Origin: Roseiarcus sp.
GTDB lineage: Bacteria; Pseudomonadota; Alphaproteobacteria; Rhizobiales; Beijerinckiaceae
Direction of reading: 5' to 3'
Length of the DNA: 10,617 nucleotides
Assembly: GCA_030153205.1 (NCBI GenBank)
Contig: JASLHV010000333.1
Coordinates: forward strand, 1 to 10,617
A program made the position numbers and the translations under genes. Positions 6,282-10,617 of the stretch are shown piece by piece. The notes below the pieces were generated by a model. The model did not search any database, was not told the origin of the DNA, and was given only the letters and a program-made list of their open reading frames with translations. How positions within the stretch are numbered: the stretch's first letter is position 1; each line of letters begins with the position of its first letter.

Positions 6282-7304
6282 TCAGCTCGATTTCAAAACG
6301 GCTTCGGTGATCTGGTTGTCGGCGGAAAGATCGCGGTTCGCCTTGATCCCTTCTTTCTGAAGCGCGCCGTGATAGGCCTTGACCGCCTCAGCCGGCGCGA
6401 CGGCGCCGTCCGCGACGGCGCGCATGAATGTCACCATCGCGAGCGGCGATTCGGCGAGATTGATCTTGCGGCCGAAGAGCGCGACGCGCGCGCCATAGCG
6501 TTCGGCTTGCGCAATCAATTCGAAACAATCGCGCGTCGTCCCGGCGCCGCCGCCAAGAACGCCCACGATCAGGCTCGGATCGTACGACGTCATCTCCTCG
6601 AGCGCTTTCGGGCCATTGTAAGCGATTTTCAGGAAGAGGGGCCTTTCCGCGTCGGTGAGGCCGGCGAGGCAACGTTGAATGCAATCGTTGATGTAGTGAG
6701 GAAGGATTTCCGGCGCGATTCCGGTCGGAACGTTCGGGTTGAAGACTTCGAGGAAATAATTGAAGCCGACCGCGGCGGCCTCGGCGCGGAAATCCGCGAA
6801 AGCCTCGAGCGAGGCAAGATCGGCGTCAAGATCGTTGTTGAAAGTCATGGAATAGAGGCCGAGGTCCGTACCCGTGATCTGCGCGCCGGGCTTGGGCGCC
6901 GCCGAACCCCAAAGGACGCGGGAGAGATTGGCGGAGCGGAAGGGCCGCGACGGCTTTTGCGCATAAGTCGCGCCGCGCATCACCCAGACATCGGTCGTAT
7001 CATTGGCGCGGATCGCCGGCTTGACGGCGCTATTCCTAAAGACGCCGCGTTGTTGAAGCCGATCGAGATTGGAGACGGACGTCAGCATAATGTCGACGAC
7101 GTCTTGCTCGACGACCGCTCGGACCTGATCGAGGAATTCCTCGCGCGTCCGGTTGCGGGCGGAAGAGCCGTCCTTCTGTCGGGCTGGGCCGCAAGCGGTC
7201 ATGCTTGGACCCATATCGGGGTCCTTGGCGTCGGCGATGATGAAATCGGTGGGCTTGTATTTACCAGCGCGTATGCGGGCCAGCTTTTCGTCAAGACGAG
7301 ACAT
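6282..7304 (-). CDS. Class I aldolase-like (FbaB/DhnA/DeoC-type barrel) protein
   Basis: This product of about 340 residues has a probable (beta/alpha)8 barrel. The C-terminal half carries the pattern of the FbaB/DhnA aldolases: FLKIAYNG with a candidate Schiff-base Lys226, then GVLGGGAGT (about 248-256), then YGARVALFGRKI (about 270-281), whose GR binds phosphate in relatives. IIADAKD (22-28) and YSMTFNNDLDADLASLEA are other conserved-looking parts. The frame is open to 7445, but AGAGGA (7311-7316) points to the paired ATGs at 7307 and 7304. The second is 6 nt from it and gives MSRLDEK, so it is chosen. The gene sits between the frcB-like gene and the kinase. It is expected to cleave a phosphorylated sugar, but the reaction is inferred. 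It is not a standard FbaA or FbaB and may be a distinct subfamily. Confidence 0.8.
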   Translation of the reverse strand: MSRLDEKLARIRAGKYKPTDFIIADAKDPDMGPSMTACGPARQKDGSSARNRTREEFLDQVRAVVEQDVVDIMLTSVSNLDRLQQRGVFRNSAVKPAIRANDTTDVWVMRGATYAQKPSRPFRSANLSRVLWGSAAPKPGAQITGTDLGLYSMTFNNDLDADLASLEAFADFRAEAAAVGFNYFLEVFNPNVPTGIAPEILPHYINDCIQRCLAGLTDAERPLFLKIAYNGPKALEEMTSYDPSLIVGVLGGGAGTTRDCFELIAQAERYGARVALFGRKINLAESPLAMVTFMRAVADGAVAPAEAVKAYHGALQKEGIKANRDLSADNQITEAVLKSS

Positions 7305-7463
7305 CATTCTTCCTCTTTCGAACCCAACTGGCTTCGCCAGATGGGCGTTCATCAAACATGACGGCCGGGGCTTCGGTAGGATTGCCCTAGGACGACAATC
7401 TAACGGGCCGCCTTGGCGGCCCGTCCCTTTCGCGAACTGTGGCAAACCGCAGTCCTTAGGGGC
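7305..7463 (-). other. Spacer between frcB-like and aldolase genes
   Basis: This 159-nt operon spacer is long compared with the 6 nt between the next two genes. It holds the intercistronic hairpin (7403-7424), a GGGG/CCCC stem straddling the frcB stop (7459-7471) and the aldolase ribosome site AGAGGA (7311-7316). No second promoter was recognised. The aldolase frame is open through part of it, but that stretch (Pro/Arg-rich, unlike the family) looks untranslated. Confidence 0.5.
7403..7424 (-). terminator. Intercistronic hairpin, possible attenuator or mRNA stabiliser
   Basis: ACGGGCCGCC (7403-7412) and GGCGGCCCGT (7415-7424) are perfect 10-nt arms around a 2-nt centre, in practice a 9-bp stem with a 4-nt loop. 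Neither side has a strong T-run (minus: TAGATTG; plus: CCCTTT), so it is not a classic terminator. Hairpins after a binding-protein gene often stabilise its mRNA and lower expression of the genes beyond. That function is inferred from position. Confidence 0.55.
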
Positions 7464-8531
7464 TTAACCCCAGCATTTCTTGAGTCCCTCTTCGGACGTT
7501 ATTGAAGGGACGCCTTCGACCGGTTTATCGGTGACGAGAGACACGCCTGTGTCGAAGAAATTAAGGCCCGGCGTCGGCTCCGGTTTCTTGCCGGTCTTGG
7601 CGTAGTCCGCGGCCGCTTGCACGCCCAGAGAGGCCATAAGCAGCGGATATTGCTGCGACGTGGCGCCGATGACGCCGTCACGTACGTTTTTGACGCCGGG
7701 GCAGCCGCCATCGACCGAGGTCATCAAAACGTTCTTCGCCTTGCCCGCCGCTTTCAACGCTTCATAGGCGCCCGCTGCGGTCGGCTCGTTGATCGTGTAA
7801 GCGACGTTGACATCCGGGTCCTTCTGCAGCAGCGTCTCCATGGCGGCGCGGCCGCCTTCTTCGGCGCCTTTGCCCCATTGGTGGCCGACGACGCGCGAAT
7901 CGGTCTCGTGGCCGTAATGTTTCGGATCCTTGCTGTCGATACCGAAGCCTTTCATGAAGCCGAGGTCGCGCAAGGCGTCGACGGTCGGTTGGTCGGCGAG
8001 CGCGTCGATAAAGGCGACATGCGCGCTCTTCGCTTTATCGGCCATGGTCTTGGCGGCCCATTCGCCGATCAGCACGCCAGCTTTGAAATTGTCGGTGGCG
8101 AAAGTCGCGTCAGCCGCATCGATCGGATCGAGGGGTGTATCGAGGGCGATCACTAATATGCCGGCCGCGCGAGCCCGTTGGATCGCCGGTACGATCGCCT
8201 TAGTGTCGCTCGGCGTGATGAGAATTCCCTTCGCGCCGGCATTGACGAGATTCTCCACCGCCGCGACTTGGGTCTCATTGTCCCCATCGTATTTGCCGGC
8301 GAATGTTCTCAAATCGACGCCGACTTCCTTCGCCTTGGCCGCGGCGCCTTCTTTCATCTTGGCGAAGAATGGATTGGAGTTGGTCTTGGTGATCAGCCCG
8401 ACAATGACTTTGTCGGCGGCATAGGCTGGCGCGGCGCCGATCGCCCATGCAGCGACGGCCGCGGCGCAGATCAGTTTGAGCGAAAGCGCCGGTGTGGCGC
8501 GGCGATAGGTACGCAATGGCCTTCGATCCAT
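7464..8531 (-). CDS. frcB: FrcB-like sugar ABC transporter periplasmic binding protein
   Basis: The 355-residue product is a type I periplasmic binding protein (ribose/fructose class) that delivers a sugar to an inner-membrane ABC transporter. Residues 1-38 are a signal peptide: a basic start (MDRRPLRTYRR), a hydrophobic core and a cleavage site after AYA. The mature protein begins ADKVIVGLITKTNSNPFF and continues with TFAGKYDGDNETQV, GILITPSDTKAIVPAIQRAR, DTPLDPIDAADATFATDNFKAG, TINEPTAAGAYEAL and SVDGGCPGVKN. It ends EEGLKKCWG. From memory these match the fructose-binding FrcB of Sinorhizobium meliloti. ATG 8531 follows a strong ribosome site (GGGAGGAG). It is the first gene of the operon, divergent from a ROK repressor. 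No permease or ATPase gene is adjacent, which is unusual. The fructose specificity is not proven. Confidence 0.88.
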   Translation of the reverse strand: MDRRPLRTYRRATPALSLKLICAAAVAAWAIGAAPAYAADKVIVGLITKTNSNPFFAKMKEGAAAKAKEVGVDLRTFAGKYDGDNETQVAAVENLVNAGAKGILITPSDTKAIVPAIQRARAAGILVIALDTPLDPIDAADATFATDNFKAGVLIGEWAAKTMADKAKSAHVAFIDALADQPTVDALRDLGFMKGFGIDSKDPKHYGHETDSRVVGHQWGKGAEEGGRAAMETLLQKDPDVNVAYTINEPTAAGAYEALKAAGKAKNVLMTSVDGGCPGVKNVRDGVIGATSQQYPLLMASLGVQAAADYAKTGKKPEPTPGLNFFDTGVSLVTDKPVEGVPSITSEEGLKKCWG

Positions 8532-8709
8532 GCTTTCTCCTCCCTTTTTCGCGTGTTCGCTTCGTTTGGAGAATCCCCAACGGCAAACTACGACGCCCGC
8601 GCACCCTACTTAAGTCTAAAATCAATAACAAGTGAAAAAGTTAGGTATATTATTATACATAAATATGTTAGACCGCCGGCGCGCCCTTGTTCCACGAACG
8701 ACCTTTGAA
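8532..8709. promoter_or_regulatory. Divergent control region between frcB operon and ROK gene
   Basis: These 178 nt must hold promoters for both directions. The part 8607-8668 is strikingly AT-rich against the GC-rich flanks. It contains an 8-bp palindrome ACTTAAGT (8608-8615) and the two palindromes listed separately. A weak minus-strand promoter can be proposed (TTGTTA at 8625-8630 with TAGGGT 17 nt on), with low certainty. The AT-rich block overlapping 8645-8668 may also hold the -10 of the ROK gene. Confidence 0.5.
8645..8668. promoter_or_regulatory. Paired palindromes, candidate ROK operator
   Basis: GTATA (8645-8649) and TATAC (8654-8658) are perfect arms around 4 nt. ACATA (8657-8661) and TATGT (8664-8668) are perfect arms around 2 nt, sharing two bases with the first. 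ROK repressors of the Mlc/NagC/XylR type bind AT-rich palindromes, often at their own divergent promoter. The site is about 115 nt upstream of the frcB start and 42 nt before the ROK start. AT-rich DNA gives chance palindromes, which limits confidence. Confidence 0.45.
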
Positions 8710-9912
8710 ATGCCCAAAGAAACGCAACAGAAAAATGGCGCCGCTGCGGTAGCGGCGGGCCGATTGCTTGCGCTGATCCGCGACGGTGAAGCCTCGTCGC
8801 GGCCCGCCATCGAGCGGGTCTCAGGCCTATCGCGCGTCACCGTGGTGCAGCGGCTTGGCTATCTCTTTGACGCCGGCCTCATCCAAGAAAGCGAGACCAC
8901 CGAGGCCAGCGGCGGGCGTCCGGCGCGCGTCTTGCAACTGAACGCGGATTTTGGCTTCGTACTTGCCGCCGACGTTGGCGAAAGCGTCGTCCGTATAGCC
9001 GCGACCAATCTCTCTCCGCGCATTCTTGGCGAGACAACGATCAATATCGACGTCGCGACGGGCCCCCGCACGATTTTGGGCGAGATCGTCAGCGCTGGAC
9101 GAGGGTTGCTGAAGGAGATCGGCGCGTCGGAGCACGCTTTGCTTGGCGTTGGGCTCAGCCTGCCCGCGCCGGTCAACCATCTCGCAGGGCGCGTCGTCGG
9201 CCCGTCGGTCATGCGCGGTTGGGACGACTTTGACATCTGCGGCTTTTTAACTTCGGCGCTCGCCGCGCCCGCTCTTGTCGACAATGACGTCAATCTCATG
9301 GCCTTGGCCGAGTACCGCGACCATTGGCGCGACGTCGATCATTTCCTCTTCATCAAGGCGGGAACGGGAATCGGCAGCGGAATCATCACCGAGCACAAGA
9401 TCTATCGCGGCGGACGCGGCGCCTCCGGCGATATCGGTCATATCCAGTTCGATGCGCCGGATGCGCCGCTCTGCCGCTGCGGCAAGCTCGGCTGCGTCGA
9501 AGCGCGCGCGGCCGGATGGGCCATCGCGCGCGATCTTCGGGCGCGCGGCTTTTCCACGCAGAATGGGCGCGACGTGATCGCGCTCCTGGAAAAAGGCGAG
9601 CCCGATTGCATTCAGCGCGTGCGCGAGGCGGGCCGCGTGCTCGGCGAGGTTGCCGCCGACGTCGTAAGTATCCTTAATCCAACGACTATCGTCATCGGCG
9701 GCGTCTTGTCCCGCGCCGGCGAGCATCTCCTGGTCGGCGTTCGGGAATTGATCTATCGACGCTGCCTGCCGCTCGCCCTCGAAGGCCTCGGCGTCTTCGC
9801 AGCGCGGTCGGACGAGCGCGCCGGAATCTTCGGCGCGGCGCATCTTGTCATCGACGCTACGCTATCGCCGGCGGCGCTGGAGAGTACGGTCAGTCGCGTT
9901 GGCGGCCGATGA
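8710..9912 (+). CDS. ROK family transcriptional regulator
   Basis: This 400-residue regulator of the ROK family (repressors and sugar kinases) has an N-terminal winged helix-turn-helix (about 24-62, with SRPAIERVSGLSRVTVVQRLGYL) and a C-terminal sugar-kinase-like domain. The domain shows VDNDVN (190-195), the phosphate loop KAGTGIGSG (216-224), the His244 of GDIGH and the zinc-binding CRCGKLGCVE (255-264). ATG 8665 and GTG 8632 are in frame upstream, but both lie in the AT-rich promoter block; ATG 8710 gives the usual ROK length and is preferred, although no strong ribosome site precedes it. Being divergent from the sugar operon, it probably represses that operon, and perhaps itself, until the sugar binds. 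It may correspond to FrcR, but that is inferred from context. Confidence 0.9.
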   Translation: MPKETQQKNGAAAVAAGRLLALIRDGEASSRPAIERVSGLSRVTVVQRLGYLFDAGLIQESETTEASGGRPARVLQLNADFGFVLAADVGESVVRIAATNLSPRILGETTINIDVATGPRTILGEIVSAGRGLLKEIGASEHALLGVGLSLPAPVNHLAGRVVGPSVMRGWDDFDICGFLTSALAAPALVDNDVNLMALAEYRDHWRDVDHFLFIKAGTGIGSGIITEHKIYRGGRGASGDIGHIQFDAPDAPLCRCGKLGCVEARAAGWAIARDLRARGFSTQNGRDVIALLEKGEPDCIQRVREAGRVLGEVAADVVSILNPTTIVIGGVLSRAGEHLLVGVRELIYRRCLPLALEGLGVFAARSDERAGIFGAAHLVIDATLSPAALESTVSRVGGR

Positions 9913-10180
9913 ATATCTCGACGGATCGTGACGCGTAGCGGCCGCCGCCGCGATTAATCGCCCTTCAACGCGTTGGCGAATTTGCGCGTGAACCGTGTGA
10001 GTTCTTCAACGTCATGTGTAATCGCGCCCGACGCGATCGGCCAAGTCGACGCCGCCGATCGGTCCGAACCGCTCGCGTTCAGAATGGCGCCGCTGTCCGA
10101 GGTTGAGCGGGCTTGGCCAAAGTACGACGGCGCTTGCCGGACCGTTATTACTCCGGATGGGAGCCATTGACGATTCGAAT
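9913..10180. other. Region between ROK gene and doc toxin gene
   Basis: No convincing gene fills these 268 nt; one weak minus-strand frame is listed separately. Visible structure is a perfect 12-bp palindrome GCGATTAATCGC (9950-9961) and an 8-bp inverted repeat, CGATCGGC (10034-10041) with GCCGATCG (10054-10061). Neither has a T-run to mark a terminator. Confidence 0.4.
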
Positions 10181-10184
10181 TCAA
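9954..10184 (-). CDS. Doubtful short ORF or 3' gene remnant
   Basis: This 76-residue frame starts at a TTG that overlaps the doc stop and ends at TAA inside the GC-flanked palindrome at 9950-9961. Its 3' two thirds have GC-rich third codon positions like the neighbours, and the end (HDVEELTRFTRKFANALKGD) reads like a genuine protein C-terminus. The 5' part does not. No family is recognised. It could be a remnant of a lost gene whose front was replaced by the toxin locus, or chance. There is no ribosome site of note. Confidence 0.2.
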   Translation of the reverse strand: MNSNRQWLPSGVITVRQAPSYFGQARSTSDSGAILNASGSDRSAASTWPIASGAITHDVEELTRFTRKFANALKGD

Positions 10185-10588
10185 GGCGCCCTCGCTTCCT
10201 CCATGAGCTGGGAATTCCTCCGCAACCAGCTTGAAAATTCACTTTCGGCTATCTCGCTTGCGGCGAGCGCGAGCATGGTCGTTGTTGCATCGACCTCGCT
10301 GGCCATGAGCGTTCGGGCATTGAGACGGAGAAAAACATAGGCCGTTAGAAACGCTGTACGTTTGTTGCCGTCGACAAAAGGGCGATTGCGTACGACGCCA
10401 AAAGCATAAGCTGCTGCGAGGTCGAAAATGTCCGCATTGCCATAAGCATTCAGATTAACAGGGCGTGCCAGCGCGGATTCGAGCAGCGCCGCATCGCGCA
10501 CACCTGCCGCACCGCCATGTTCGGCGAGCGAGGCGTCGTGCATTGCTTCCACGACGCTTTTAAGCACCCAAACCGGCGCCTGAGTCAC
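10181..10588 (-). CDS. doc: Doc-type (Fic fold) toxin, death-on-curing family
   Basis: The 135-residue product matches the Doc toxins of type II toxin-antitoxin modules, which phosphorylate elongation factor Tu and stop translation. Typical parts are LLESALARP (35-43), AYG (48-50), DLAAAYAFGV (56-65), the Fic motif region RNRPFVDGNKRTAF (67-80) and FLRLN (86-90). The family motif is HxFx(D/N)xNKR. Here the first position is Arg69 (codon CGC) instead of His, while Phe71, Asp73, Asn75, Lys76 and Arg77 are kept. The His is the catalytic base in studied Fic proteins, so activity may be lost or altered. The GTG start overlaps the stop of an upstream gene in GTGA, the usual antitoxin-toxin arrangement. 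The family call is firm and the activity doubtful. Confidence 0.88.
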   Translation of the reverse strand: MTQAPVWVLKSVVEAMHDASLAEHGGAAGVRDAALLESALARPVNLNAYGNADIFDLAAAYAFGVVRNRPFVDGNKRTAFLTAYVFLRLNARTLMASEVDATTTMLALAASEIAESEFSSWLRRNSQLMEEARAP

Positions 10589-10617
10589 TTGGCGAGTTCG
10601 CGCAGCATGTTCCGATA
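10585..10617 (-). CDS. Last codons of presumed antitoxin gene, cut by window edge
   Basis: Reading the minus strand from the window edge gives ten codons, YRNMLRELAK, then a TGA that overlaps the doc GTG start by GTGA. Type II toxin genes usually follow their antitoxin in just this coupled way, so this is probably the antitoxin C-terminus. Ten residues are too few to name the family (Phd or AbrB/MazE type are possible). The operon promoter is outside the window. Confidence 0.55.
   Translation of the reverse strand, partial: YRNMLRELAK

Noticed and set aside
6369..7361. Plus-strand open frame of 330 codons antisense to the aldolase gene
   Set aside because: It mirrors the aldolase gene, is rich in Arg, Asp and Gly with no family pattern, and has no ribosome site. 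Such long antisense frames are common in GC-rich genes.
7308..7445. 46-residue N-terminal extension of the aldolase-like protein
   Set aside because: The extension runs through the intercistronic hairpin, is Pro/Arg-rich, and the ribosome site AGAGGA clearly serves the ATGs at 7307/7304.
8632..8709. Longer ROK protein starting at GTG 8632 or ATG 8665
   Set aside because: These codons fall in the AT-rich promoter/operator block, lack ribosome sites and would add residues not expected ahead of the ROK helix-turn-helix.

Overview
The window is GC-rich, ordinary chromosomal DNA that looks alphaproteobacterial, most likely order Hyphomicrobiales (Rhizobiales), perhaps near Beijerinckiaceae or Methylocystaceae. 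The grounds are the Hsp20 gene followed by a DUF1150 gene, the compact RecD-like helicase, the Rhizobium-style FrcB sugar-binding protein and the overlapping thyA-folA pair. The family-level placement is a guess. No rRNA, tRNA, CRISPR array or insertion sequence was seen.

Layout. 2-916 (+) is the 3' part of a cytochrome P450 cut by the left edge. 1044-1523 (+) encodes a small unrecognised protein with one C-terminal membrane segment. It abuts, stop to stop with no spacer, a RecD-like SF1 helicase gene on the minus strand (1524-2618). A heat-shock unit follows on the plus strand: a heat-shock-like promoter, a roughly 100-nt structured leader, hsp20 (2926-3354) and a DUF1150 gene (3411-3671). 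A 264-nt gap then holds a terminator-like hairpin that points to the minus strand. Next comes the thymidylate unit thyA (3936-4730) and folA (4727-5221), sharing ATGA: ThyA makes dTMP and dihydrofolate, and FolA regenerates tetrahydrofolate.

5253-8531 (-) is a sugar-catabolism operon, transcribed as frcB-like binding protein, then a class-I-aldolase-like protein, then a PfkB sugar kinase. A ROK-family repressor gene (8710-9912, +) is divergent, across an AT-rich control region with two palindromes. The simple reading is binding of a sugar in the periplasm, phosphorylation by the PfkB kinase and cleavage by the aldolase, with a sugar-responsive ROK protein controlling the operon. The transporter permease and ATPase genes that normally sit beside frcB are absent from the window, and neither the sugar nor the aldolase reaction can be read from sequence. 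This is the best candidate here for an undescribed metabolic module.

The right end holds about 270 nt of doubtful coding content, a Doc/Fic-type toxin gene (10181-10588, -) and the last codons of its presumed antitoxin gene, cut by the window edge. The toxin has Arg where the Fic motif normally has its catalytic His.
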